From the NCBI RefSeq assembly GCF_008370495.1, contig NZ_VTUX01000002.1, positions 62,001-126,000 on the forward strand: 64,000 nt of DNA, read 5' to 3'. The notes under the pieces were generated by a model. The model did not search any database and had not been told where the DNA came from. It worked only from the letters and a program-made list of their open reading frames with translations. This stretch comes from Pseudohalioglobus sediminis. GTDB lineage: Bacteria; Pseudomonadota; Gammaproteobacteria; Pseudomonadales; Halieaceae. Numbering within the stretch: position 1 is the stretch's first letter; every line of letters starts with the position of its first letter. Positions 33,817 through 42,255 of this stretch are shown here, piece after piece. The translations under genes were made by a program, and so were the position numbers.

Positions 33817-34533
33817 ATGAAAGCCATTCCACACCTCCACGACTTCATCAGCGAACTGCCTGCAGCTATTCAGGCGGAGATCGAGCACCTCAGTACGCAA
33901 CGACAGCTGGCCAGGGGTGAGGCGGCCTACCGCAAGGGGGATTTGCCCAACGAACTGTTTCGAATCGTCGAGGGCGCGATCAAGCTGTGCAATTTTTCCC
34001 TGGATGGAGCGGAGATCATATCCGGCGAGTTTCAGCCCGGCGACTGCTTTGGCGAGATGGGCGTCATCGACGGCATGCCCCGGGTCAGTCACGCCATTGC
34101 CAGCAAGGATACCCGGCTTCGCGTCCTGACCAGGGCCCGGTTCGAGGACCTGTGCCAGCGCTACCCCGAGATCAACCGCCAACTCAACCTGGTGCTTTGC
34201 CGGCGCGTGCGCTTCCTGTATTCACTCAACGATGAATTGCTGGGGCTGAAGTTGAAGATCAGGCTGGCTCGCGTCCTGCACCGGCTGGCCTATAGCCACG
34301 GCAAGCACAACGAACTGGGTGAGACCTTTGTCGAAACCTCACATGAGGAGCTCAGCAATATGCTGGGAGCCTCACGCCAAAGCGTCAGCAAGGAGCTCAA
34401 GTTACTGGAGCGCGAGGGCGATGTGGAGCTGCGCTACGGCAAGGTCTATTTTCATGACCTGGCCGCACTGGGTGAAAAATACGAGACCGCACTGGGCATG
34501 GAGCAATTCGCCCCACTCTACCCCAACAAATAG
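33817..34533 (+). CDS. Crp/Fnr-family transcriptional regulator
   Basis: 238 residues: cyclic-nucleotide-type beta-roll (about 20-125) with phosphate-cassette-like GDCFGEMGVIDGMPRVSHA, dimer helix (about 125-150) and a winged helix-turn-helix with HEELSNMLGASRQSVSKEL (about 176-194). The cassette has Arg-Val instead of Arg-Ser, so cAMP binding is uncertain. No good ribosome-binding site precedes the ATG at 33817; an in-frame ATG at 33730 would add a segment containing CKRCRLC, a possible iron-sulfur motif. It faces the IlvD/Edd gene across about 160 bases and may regulate it. Confidence 0.88.
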   Translation: MKAIPHLHDFISELPAAIQAEIEHLSTQRQLARGEAAYRKGDLPNELFRIVEGAIKLCNFSLDGAEIISGEFQPGDCFGEMGVIDGMPRVSHAIASKDTRLRVLTRARFEDLCQRYPEINRQLNLVLCRRVRFLYSLNDELLGLKLKIRLARVLHRLAYSHGKHNELGETFVETSHEELSNMLGASRQSVSKELKLLEREGDVELRYGKVYFHDLAALGEKYETALGMEQFAPLYPNK

Positions 34534-34543
34534 CGCAGCGGCC

Positions 34544-35473
34544 TCAGGTGCAGCTATCCAGCGGGCTGCCGGTTTCAAGGAAGCGCTCGATGTTGGCATA
34601 GGCGCGCATGGCCATATCGGTTCGACACTCCGCCGTGGCACTGCCGATATGCGGCAGCAGGGTTACGTTGTCGAAGTCAAACAGGGCCTCTGTTACCCGG
34701 GGCTCGAACTCAAATACGTCCAGCCCCGCGCCACCAAGATGCCCCTGCGCCAGGCTGGAAACCAGTGCCGCCTCGTCCACCAGTGCTCCGCGTCCGGTAT
34801 TGATCAGCACGGCACCGGGTTTCATGGCGGCAAGTGTGCTGGCATTGAGCAAATGCCGGGTATGCGACGTCAACGGGCAGTTGAGGCTCACCACGTCAGC
34901 CTGGGTGAGCATGTCTTCCAGCACCTCACAGTAAGTGGCATCCAGCGCGCTGTCCGCTTCCGGCTTACGCCTGGGGCCGTGGTAGAGCACGGTCATATTG
35001 AAAGCGCGGGCTCGCCTCGCCAGTGCCTGGCCGATGCCACCCATGCCGACAATACCAAGGGTTTTGCCGTGCACACGCGTGCCGAGCATACCCGCTCCCG
35101 CCCCCCAGTCACCGGCGCGCAAGGCACGCTCGCTGGCGCTGAGTTTTCGGCACGTGGCCAGTAACAGCGCCATGGCCAGGTCCGCGGTATCTTCCGTTAC
35201 CACCGGTGTGTTACTGACCGCGATACCGCGTGCAGATGCGGCCGGGAGATCAATATTGTCGATACCGGTGGCGATGTTGGCTATCAAGCCGAGTTCAGGC
35301 GGAAACCGCTCGATGAGTTCAGCCGGCACCGAATCGACGCCGGCGGCGAGGTAGATGCGCGCGCCGGCCAGGTCGGCAGGCCCTACCCGCACTTCGCCAA
35401 GCTGCTCCAGCGCGGCGGTAAACATATCTGGTAACGGCCGTGACAAGACGATCACCGGTCTGGATTGTGGCAT
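34544..35473 (-). CDS. D-isomer 2-hydroxyacid dehydrogenase
   Basis: 309 residues reducing 2-keto acids (hydroxypyruvate, glyoxylate or similar) with NAD(P)H. NAD-binding GIVGMGGIGQALARR; catalytic Arg in INTGRGALVDE, Glu in LDVFEFEP and His in LLPHIGSAT form the usual triad. The Arg-Arg-Lys after the second strand (HGPRRKPEA) favours NADPH. Ribosome-binding site GGGGAGAAG precedes the ATG at 35473. The upstream SDR on the same strand ends 42 bases away, suggesting an operon. It fits the sugar-acid context of the neighbouring dehydratase. Confidence 0.92.
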   Translation of the reverse strand: MPQSRPVIVLSRPLPDMFTAALEQLGEVRVGPADLAGARIYLAAGVDSVPAELIERFPPELGLIANIATGIDNIDLPAASARGIAVSNTPVVTEDTADLAMALLLATCRKLSASERALRAGDWGAGAGMLGTRVHGKTLGIVGMGGIGQALARRARAFNMTVLYHGPRRKPEADSALDATYCEVLEDMLTQADVVSLNCPLTSHTRHLLNASTLAAMKPGAVLINTGRGALVDEAALVSSLAQGHLGGAGLDVFEFEPRVTEALFDFDNVTLLPHIGSATAECRTDMAMRAYANIERFLETGSPLDSCT

Positions 35474-35515
35474 CTTCTTCTCCCCAGGTTGCAGTGTTAC
35501 TCGCCGCGCTGCCTG

Positions 35516-36289
35516 TCAGGCAACCGGCGGTTCCCAGTTTACCCCGTTAAGGTGGCTGCCACCGTCTGCGAACAGCGTGTTGCCGGTGAGGTATTGCGCG
35601 GCATCAGAGGCCAGGAATACGGCGACACCGCCGATATCATCAACCGGGTCACCCATACGTCCCATGGGGTTCTGCTGCAGTACCAGACTGGCGTTTTCCG
35701 GGGAGTGCTTCACGAAAAGATCATAGGCAGGCGTGCGCGCAGCCGGGCACAGGATATTGACGCAGATCCCGTACCGCGCCCACTCCCGCGCAGCAGTGCG
35801 CGACAGCGCTCGCAGGGCCTCCTTGGCGGCATTGTATTCGGCGGTGTAGGGATGGGCATTGACGCCATTGAGCGACGCCAGGTTAATAATCCTGCCCCAG
35901 CCGTTGTCGCGCATCGCCGGGAAGGCTGCCTGCATGGCCCACCAGGGCGCCATGAACCCACCCTCGAGGGCCCTGTTGAAGTCACTGTCAGTGCGGTTTT
36001 CCAGGCGTGCGGGCGGTGTTCCCGAGGGGTAGGCATTGTTCACCAGTATATCCAGCCGGCCGTGGGCAGCCAGCGTATCTGCCACGGCGTGCTCCACCTG
36101 TTCACGTTGACGGACATCGGTCTGAACAAACCGCGAGCCCGGCAGCGCCTCTGCGCACCGCTGGCCGCTCTCCGCATCGAACTCGGCAATCACCACGCTG
36201 GCACCTTCCCGATGCAGGCTGTGTGCAATCCCCTCGCCGACACCTTGCCCCGCTCCGGTCACCAGGGCGACTCTTCCTTGTAACGTCAT
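35516..36289 (-). CDS. Short-chain dehydrogenase/reductase
   Basis: 257-residue SDR: TGAGQGVGEGIA, acidic residue in VVIAEFDAES (NAD preference), NNAYPSGTPP, Ser in NLASLNGVN and YNAAKEALRAL. The N-A-Y-P variant and a C-terminal FADGGSHLNGV tail give it individuality. The ATG at 36289 is preferred over 36307 because GGAG lies six bases upstream. It is upstream of and in the same direction as the 2-hydroxyacid dehydrogenase. Confidence 0.9.
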   Translation of the reverse strand: MTLQGRVALVTGAGQGVGEGIAHSLHREGASVVIAEFDAESGQRCAEALPGSRFVQTDVRQREQVEHAVADTLAAHGRLDILVNNAYPSGTPPARLENRTDSDFNRALEGGFMAPWWAMQAAFPAMRDNGWGRIINLASLNGVNAHPYTAEYNAAKEALRALSRTAAREWARYGICVNILCPAARTPAYDLFVKHSPENASLVLQQNPMGRMGDPVDDIGGVAVFLASDAAQYLTGNTLFADGGSHLNGVNWEPPVA

Positions 36290-36555
36290 GCCACGCTCCA
36301 TCTGCATCGTGCCTATTGGTCTGGCGATGCTAACAGCTGTTGTAGGTGTTCGCGAACTCCGTCCGGGGGGACCCGCAAAGACAAGCGCAGCGATACAAAA
36401 ATTTGGCTCGATAGGCTCTTGTTATCACTTTATGAAGACCACACTATAGGCGCGCCGCGCCAAAATCATGCGGCCAATTTACCGACTTGTCAGGAACACC
36501 CCGGGGGCTCGCCAGGGGCACGCCGGTTTTAACCAAAAGGAGACGCTGGGTCTCG

Positions 36556-37836
36556 ATGAAAGTATTGCTAACCGTCACTTCATTACTCCTGTCCACGGCC
36601 TTGCTGCTCGTTGGCCACGGCCTGCAGTTGACCTTGCTCCCTCTGCGTGCGTCTTTCACGGGCATGTCAGAGTTCATAATCGGTTTGAGTGCGTCCAGCT
36701 ACTTCCTCGGTTTCATCGCCGGCTGCCTGCTGATCCCGCTGATCATTCGCCGTGTCGGGCATATTCGTGGCTTCGCTGTGCTGACCGCCATTATGATCTG
36801 CAGCCTGTTGTCGCTGGAAATGCTCGACTACTGGCCGGCGTGGCTGGTACTGCGCTTCCTCACCGGTGTCGCCATCAGCGGTCTGTATACGGTCATCGAA
36901 AGCTGGCTGAACAGCCAGGCCACGCCGGAATCCAGGGGTCGCATACTCTCCACGTACACCTTCATTACGCTGGTGGCGATGCTGGCCGGCCAGTTCCTGA
37001 TCAACGTCGGCCCTGTAGACAGCTCGGTGCCCTTCAGCCTGGCTACACTGTTCCTGGCCCTGGCGATTCTACCGGTGGGCATGACGCGCCGTATGGCACC
37101 GCAGCCCGTGGAGACCACGCAGATTCGTTTTACCCTGCTGTACAAGCGCTCTCGCTCAGCGTTTGCGGGCGCGCTGCTCTCGGGGCTGGTGGCAGGCAGT
37201 TTCTGGTCCCTGGGGGCAGTGTTCGCAAAGTCTTACAGCGTCACGGCGATGGAGATTACCTGGTTCATGAGCGCGGCCATTGGCGGTGGCGCACTGTTGC
37301 AGTATCCGATCGGTATGCTGTCTGACAAGATCGACCGGCGCCTGGTGCTGGCATTGTTGTGTATAGGGGGCGCGCTCACTTCCGCAGCGGTGGCCTGGAG
37401 CATCGGCCAGGCCTGGTACCTGGCCATGGTGTTCCTGTTTGGCGCCATGGTCCTGCCGATTTATGCCATTTCCCTGGCCACGGCTGCCGATGTATCGGCA
37501 CCCGAGGAGTTTGTTGAAATTGGCACCTCCGTCCTGTTACTGAACGCCGTAGGCGCCGCGATTGCGCCGCTGCCCCTGGGGCAGTTAATGGCTGTAGCCG
37601 GCGCATCGGCCTTGTTCTGGTCGTTCGCCGCCATTTGCCTGCTCATGGGTTTCTTCCTGGCACTGCAGATGCGCCACCCGCGCACAATCAGCGTAGAGCA
37701 GCAGACGCCCTTTGAAGCCGCCGGCAACGACGGTGCCCCGGTCGGTTTCGAGCTGGACCCGAGGGGGAACGACGATCTTGAGCCGGCGCCTGCCGAGGAC
37801 CTGGACGAGCTCGCGGATACTAACCGGGAGCGCTAG
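36556..37836 (+). CDS. Major facilitator superfamily transporter (YcaD-like)
   Basis: 426-residue, twelve-helix inner-membrane transporter. The second helix reads GLSASSYFLGFIAGCLLIPL, followed by the MFS loop RRVGHIRG and helix AIMICSLLSLEML; ESWLNSQATPESRGRILSTY matches the YcaD group, as does QYPIGMLSDKIDRR in the second half. A hydrophilic acidic tail of about 45 residues ends the protein. The ATG at 36556 lies 13 bases after AAGGAG, a long spacing, but no closer in-frame start exists. Substrate unknown; export of acids or small organics is possible. Confidence 0.88.
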   Translation: MKVLLTVTSLLLSTALLLVGHGLQLTLLPLRASFTGMSEFIIGLSASSYFLGFIAGCLLIPLIIRRVGHIRGFAVLTAIMICSLLSLEMLDYWPAWLVLRFLTGVAISGLYTVIESWLNSQATPESRGRILSTYTFITLVAMLAGQFLINVGPVDSSVPFSLATLFLALAILPVGMTRRMAPQPVETTQIRFTLLYKRSRSAFAGALLSGLVAGSFWSLGAVFAKSYSVTAMEITWFMSAAIGGGALLQYPIGMLSDKIDRRLVLALLCIGGALTSAAVAWSIGQAWYLAMVFLFGAMVLPIYAISLATAADVSAPEEFVEIGTSVLLLNAVGAAIAPLPLGQLMAVAGASALFWSFAAICLLMGFFLALQMRHPRTISVEQQTPFEAAGNDGAPVGFELDPRGNDDLEPAPAEDLDELADTNRER

Positions 37837-37872
37837 GCGCGTGACGCAAGGCGCAACAGATAAGTAGTGGGT

Positions 37873-38850
37873 TCACTGCAGTAACGGCAGCACCTTCTGC
37901 GCATAGAGCTCGAGGCTTTGCCAGGCGGCGTCCACAGGCACGCCGCCACACAGTGGCGCGAGATTGATTGAGCCTTTGCTGGCAATCACCGCCGCGGCTT
38001 CGTCCGGGCTGAGAATGGCGTATTTACCTTCCGCCCTGAGTTGCTGCAGGTCTTCTGCAGCGGACTCCGCATATGCCCTGCGGCTGGGATGCCGCCACTT
38101 TGCATAAGACATCGCATCATAGAGCAGGTAGGGCCCCAGTTCCGCCCAGGCTGCGTCAGGGTCCTCCGCAATCAGTGTCAGGCAGGGCTCGCGCGGGTAG
38201 ATAATAAAGCCATTGTCGAAACCCTGTTGAGCACAGGCTTCGCGGTAGTAGTCACCGAGACTGGGGTCATCGATTGCCGGGGCAAAATACAGGCCGAACC
38301 TGGCTGCCCTGCGCGCTGCCGCGCGACTGTTGCCACCGACGAAGACGATATCCCGTGCCGGCCTCGCCAGCGCGGGGACCAGTTGGCATGGCGTACCGTG
38401 ATGATCAAAGGCTTCGCCGGACAGTGCCTGCAGCAGCAAGGTTAGCTTGGCGTCAAAGATGCGACCGCGGCTGGCCCAGTCAACACCAAAGGTATCGTAT
38501 TCGAGCTGTCGGTAGCCCAGCCCAAGGGTCAGGTTGAAGCGGCCCTCGCTGACGCTGTCCAGCGCCACGACGTCCTCGGCAACCCGCAGCGGGTCATGTA
38601 ACGGCAGTTGCAGTGCGCTCACGCTGATGGCAATGCGCCGGGTGCGCGCTGCGGCCGCCATGGCCAGGGCCAGCGGCGCGCTGAGAAAGCCGTCCGGGGT
38701 ATTGTGATGCTCTGAGAAAGCGGCGACCGAGAGCCCCTGCTGGTCTGCCCACTCAATCATCTCCAGGCAGGCGCGCATGCGCTGCTGGGCGCTATCGGGG
38801 CAGAATGGCGCCTGCCGCAGGTCGAACTGCAGTATGGCTAGCGGGGGCAT
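37873..38850 (-). CDS. LLM-class flavin-dependent oxidoreductase
   Basis: 325-residue luciferase-like protein. Key segments are LSVAAFSEHHNTPDGFLSAP, LQLPLHDPLRVAEDVVALD, EGRFNLTLGLGYRQLEYDTF and the C-terminal VPVDAAWQSLELYAQKVLP. Segment by segment it follows the LLM protein at 22767-23780, so the two are paralogues, perhaps acting on related acyl-CoA substrates. It ends an operon: the NTF2-like gene stops 16 bases upstream, and the acyl-CoA dehydrogenase precedes that. Flavin type is not decidable. Confidence 0.87.
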   Translation of the reverse strand: MPPLAILQFDLRQAPFCPDSAQQRMRACLEMIEWADQQGLSVAAFSEHHNTPDGFLSAPLALAMAAAARTRRIAISVSALQLPLHDPLRVAEDVVALDSVSEGRFNLTLGLGYRQLEYDTFGVDWASRGRIFDAKLTLLLQALSGEAFDHHGTPCQLVPALARPARDIVFVGGNSRAAARRAARFGLYFAPAIDDPSLGDYYREACAQQGFDNGFIIYPREPCLTLIAEDPDAAWAELGPYLLYDAMSYAKWRHPSRRAYAESAAEDLQQLRAEGKYAILSPDEAAAVIASKGSINLAPLCGGVPVDAAWQSLELYAQKVLPLLQ

Positions 38851-38866
38851 ATTGCGGCCGCTGCCA

Positions 38867-39325
38867 TCAGCCGCCTTTGCCCTGGGCGTCCCGCGCCTTC
38901 AGCCAGCGCGCCACCATGCCACCCATGCGCTGTCTATCGTAAGCATCCTCTTCATAGCTGAACAGACCGTTGCCGGCGTAGTGGAGGATGGTGATATTGG
39001 GCTCCTCATAGATCTCTCCATCGCCGAGATCCTCCATACGATTGAGTACCTCGCAGATAATCCAGCCTTTATCCTCGTCGATGCTGTACCAGCGAATGGG
39101 GAATGCGGTCATGCTGCTTGCCGGGAATGCGCCCATCGTCTTGCTGATCCACTGGTAAATATTCTCCCGACCCCAGAAACGCCCATACTGGTGTTCAAAG
39201 TACGTGGCGTCCAGTGTGAACCGGTCTGCCCAGTCCCGCCAGTCGCCCTCCTGAGCACCTTTCAAAGCCGCTTGCTGGTAGTCATCAAACGCCTGCTCGA
39301 GTTCTGCCCTGCTCCACCTTCCCAT
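38867..39325 (-). CDS. SnoaL/NTF2-like protein
   Basis: 152 residues with the cone-shaped NTF2 pattern: N-terminal helices (AELEQAFDDYQQAALKGAQE), then WADRFTLDATYFEHQYGRFW and later beta-strands MTAFPIRWYSIDEDKGWII. Relatives act as isomerases, cyclases or dehydratases on lipid-like substrates, but catalytic residues cannot be assigned here. It sits between an acyl-CoA dehydrogenase (25 bases upstream) and an LLM oxidoreductase (16 bases downstream) on the same strand, indicating a shared pathway. Confidence 0.82.
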   Translation of the reverse strand: MGRWSRAELEQAFDDYQQAALKGAQEGDWRDWADRFTLDATYFEHQYGRFWGRENIYQWISKTMGAFPASSMTAFPIRWYSIDEDKGWIICEVLNRMEDLGDGEIYEEPNITILHYAGNGLFSYEEDAYDRQRMGGMVARWLKARDAQGKGG

Positions 39326-39350
39326 TCTATTCCCCTGTCGTTGCCGTCAG

Positions 39351-40523
39351 TTACAACTGGTATTGCCGCGTGGCCAGGTCACGCATGATTTCCTCGGAGC
39401 CGCCGCCAATGGCGTTGACCCGCACCTCGCGGTAAATCCGTTCCACCTTGTTACCGCGGATATATCCGATACCGCCCAGAATCTGCATCGCTTCCCTGGC
39501 ACAGAACTCCATGGTCTGGCTACACTGTACCTTGAGCAATGCGATATCACCGAAGTTGGCCCGGTTTTCAATCATCGCCAGGCTCAAGTGCTGGATGCAC
39601 GCCTGGCAGGCGTTGATCCGCTGCTTCATGTCGGCGATCTTGTGGCGAATCACCTGGTGATCGGCGAGGCGCTGGCCAAAGGTCTGCCTGTCACGCGCCC
39701 AGTTCACCGCCTCCTCGAGGCAGACCCTGGCGCTGGCTTCCATCATGACGCACATCGCCATGCGCTCGGCGTTGAAATTGTTGGCGATTACCAGGAACCC
39801 GTGACCCTCCTCTGCCAGCAAGTTATCCGCCGGAACCCGCACAGAGTCGAAATGGATCGTTGCCGTATCGCTACACCACCACCCCTGCTTTTTATCCAGC
39901 GGCGTGCGACTGACACCTTCTGCAGCGGCGGGAATCACCAGCACCGATACGCCGGCGGCGCCATCACCACCGGTTCTCACGCCCGTGGTGAACCAGTCCG
40001 CGCCCATGCCGCCGGAGATAAAGGTTTTACTGCCGCTCACGACGTAGCTGTCACCGTCGCGCACAGCCCTGGTCTGCAGGTTGGCGACATCCGAGCCTCC
40101 AGATGGTTCGGTAATCGCCAGGGCGATACGTTTGTCCCCGGCCAGCACCGGTGGAATTACCTCCTGTTTCAGCGCCTCACTGCCAAATCCAAGCACCGGT
40201 GGCAGGCCGATACCATGGGAAAGCAGCGTGCTGGGCAGGCCACCAAGGCTGGTCCGGGCCAGTTCCTCGCTGAGAATGTTCTGGTGCCACAGATCGATAC
40301 CTGCGCTGGTGCCGCCGTACGCTTCCGGGTAGCCGAGACCAAGCAAGCCGAACTCTGCCGCCCTGGGCCAGAGTGCATCGGGCACAAAACCCTGCTCATC
40401 CCATTCATCGACATGCGGCACGACCTCCCGCTCCAGGAATCGACGCAACTGTTCGCGCCACGCTTCATGAGTCTCGTTCAGGTGTGGGTTGTAAAGGCGG
40501 GCACTATCAAAGCTCAGCGACAC
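39351..40523 (-). CDS. Acyl-CoA dehydrogenase
   Basis: 390-residue FAD flavoprotein that introduces a 2,3 double bond into an acyl-CoA. FAD/substrate signature ALAITEPSGGSDVANLQT and the C-terminal QILGGIGYIRGNKVERIYRE are clear. At the classical catalytic site the motif is AIGGGSEEIM, with Gly where medium-chain enzymes have Glu, so the base is probably the Glu in NFNAERMAM, as in isovaleryl-CoA-type enzymes. The GTG at 40523 follows GAGAGGAAA and is preferred over a TTG at 40568. First gene of a three-gene operon with the NTF2-like and LLM genes. Confidence 0.92.
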   Translation of the reverse strand: MSLSFDSARLYNPHLNETHEAWREQLRRFLEREVVPHVDEWDEQGFVPDALWPRAAEFGLLGLGYPEAYGGTSAGIDLWHQNILSEELARTSLGGLPSTLLSHGIGLPPVLGFGSEALKQEVIPPVLAGDKRIALAITEPSGGSDVANLQTRAVRDGDSYVVSGSKTFISGGMGADWFTTGVRTGGDGAAGVSVLVIPAAAEGVSRTPLDKKQGWWCSDTATIHFDSVRVPADNLLAEEGHGFLVIANNFNAERMAMCVMMEASARVCLEEAVNWARDRQTFGQRLADHQVIRHKIADMKQRINACQACIQHLSLAMIENRANFGDIALLKVQCSQTMEFCAREAMQILGGIGYIRGNKVERIYREVRVNAIGGGSEEIMRDLATRQYQL

Positions 40524-40731
40524 AGGTTTCCTCTCGGGCGGGTTATTATCTCTTTTTCCGAGCGCCAACTATAACCGTGTCCAGCGCTGAGTTTAAGCGC
40601 TGCTGGTTTAACTAGTCACCGTTAGCAGGCGGGACGTGCCGTCTGATTATCGCTATATTCATTTTGACCGGGCGCGCGCAAGCTATGCAGCGCCGGCAGA
40701 CAACAGGCACATTGAATACAGGGGGCAGCCC

Positions 40732-42204
40732 TTGAGCAGCCATCGACAACAATGGCAACAACTGCTGGAAGAACTTGCACAGCGCCAGGGGCTTGCGCAA
40801 GCCATGGGCGGTGCAGAGAAGCTCACCCGCCAGCGCAGCAAGGGGCGACTCAACGCTCGCGAGCGGGCGGCGCAGTTGTTCGACGCGGACAGTTTCAACG
40901 AGATCGGCGCCCTCGCCGGCGGCAACCACCCTGCCGGGCACCCGCCGCTCGCCGGTGATGGCGTCATCGGCGGTACCGGCCTGGTCGAAGGGCGCACCGT
41001 GGTCGCACTGCTGGAAGATTTTACCGTGATGGGCGGCTCCATCGGACATGCCAATGCCGCGAAACGCGCCCGCCTGGTGCGCCTGGCATCGGAGCAGCAA
41101 CTGCCGCTGGTGATCGTGCTGGACGGTGCGGGAGAGCGCATGGGCAATGCCGCGGAGCGCTACCCCAATGCCCCCAACGATCTGCAACTGGTCGCCGACC
41201 TGCAGGGCAAGGTGCCGGTGGTGACCCTGGTACTGGGGTCCTCCGCCGGTCACGGAGCGCTCACCGGCATGTTCGCTGACCTCGTTATCATCAACCAGGG
41301 CGCCAGCCTGTTTACCGCCGGGCCGCCCCTGGTTGAGGCGGCACTGGGCATCAAGGTGACAGCGGAGGAGCTTGGCGGGGCGGTGATGCATACTTCGGAA
41401 AGCGGTGTCGCCCATAACCTGGTAAGCACGGAGGCGGAAGCCTTTGCCCAGGCGCGCCGCTTTCTGTCCATGCTGCCACTGCGTGCAGGCGAAGCACCGC
41501 CGCAATCCCGGGACAGCGTCGGCGCCGATGCGAACGACGTGGATGCGCTGCTCGATATCATACCGCCCGGCACGGACCGCGCCTACGACATACGTGAAGT
41601 GCTGGCAACCCTGGCGGACGCAGGCAGTGTTATGCCGTTACAACCCGATTACGGTCGCTCAATGGTCTGCGCGCTGTGCCGATTCGGTGGTGTGGCAGCC
41701 ATGGTCATTGCCAACCAGCCCATGGTGTTCGCCGGAGCCATCACCTGTGAAGCGGCACAGAAAGCCACGCATTTTATCGACTTGGCGCATAACTTTGGCC
41801 TGCCCCTGGTGTCCCTGCTGGACAACCCCGGGGTCATGCCTGGACCCGAGGCTGAGCGCGCGGGTGTACTGCGCGCAGCGGGTCGCATGTTTGCCGCGCA
41901 GCGTCGCTACCGTGGCCGCAAGGTCGTGGTGACCTTGCGCAAGGCCTTTGGCTTCGGCTCGTCTGTCATGGGCATGAACCCGTGGGACAGGCAGGCAATA
42001 AGCCTCGCCCTGCCCTCGGTGAATCTCGGTGGCATACCGGCCCTCGGCGGTGCCCAGGCAGCGCGCAGCAGTGCCGAGGAATCGGCGCAGGTGCAGGCCA
42101 ACCAGTCCGGCGCCTGGGTGCCGGCAGACGCGATGGCGTTTGACAAGGTTATCAATCCCGTTGCCCTGCGCCGTGAAATTATCGCGGCACTGCAACGCGA
42201 CTGA
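40732..42204 (+). CDS. Biotin-dependent acyl-CoA carboxylase, carboxyltransferase subunit
   Basis: About 490 residues of the carboxyltransferase (beta) family acting on propionyl-, methylcrotonyl- or geranyl-type CoA. Two crotonase-like halves are visible: N-terminal KLTRQRSKGRLNARERAAQL, GSSAGHGALTGMFADLVIIN; C-terminal VSLLDNPGVMPGPEAERAGV and KVVVTLRKAFGFGSSVMGMN. The TTG at 40732 after AGGGGGCAG fits the family N-terminus; a GTG at 40636 is the alternative. No biotin carboxylase subunit is nearby, so the partner is elsewhere or the chemistry differs. A CoA-transferase gene follows after 51 bases. Confidence 0.85.
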   Translation: MSSHRQQWQQLLEELAQRQGLAQAMGGAEKLTRQRSKGRLNARERAAQLFDADSFNEIGALAGGNHPAGHPPLAGDGVIGGTGLVEGRTVVALLEDFTVMGGSIGHANAAKRARLVRLASEQQLPLVIVLDGAGERMGNAAERYPNAPNDLQLVADLQGKVPVVTLVLGSSAGHGALTGMFADLVIINQGASLFTAGPPLVEAALGIKVTAEELGGAVMHTSESGVAHNLVSTEAEAFAQARRFLSMLPLRAGEAPPQSRDSVGADANDVDALLDIIPPGTDRAYDIREVLATLADAGSVMPLQPDYGRSMVCALCRFGGVAAMVIANQPMVFAGAITCEAAQKATHFIDLAHNFGLPLVSLLDNPGVMPGPEAERAGVLRAAGRMFAAQRRYRGRKVVVTLRKAFGFGSSVMGMNPWDRQAISLALPSVNLGGIPALGGAQAARSSAEESAQVQANQSGAWVPADAMAFDKVINPVALRREIIAALQRD

Positions 42205-42255
42205 CGCCGGTTATTTACACGCAACGACTCCCCATCTACGCAAGAGGCAATAGTG

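Noticed and set aside
39363-40574. 403-codon open frame antisense to acyl-CoA dehydrogenase
   Set aside because: Antisense to a clear enzyme; no independent coding signal.
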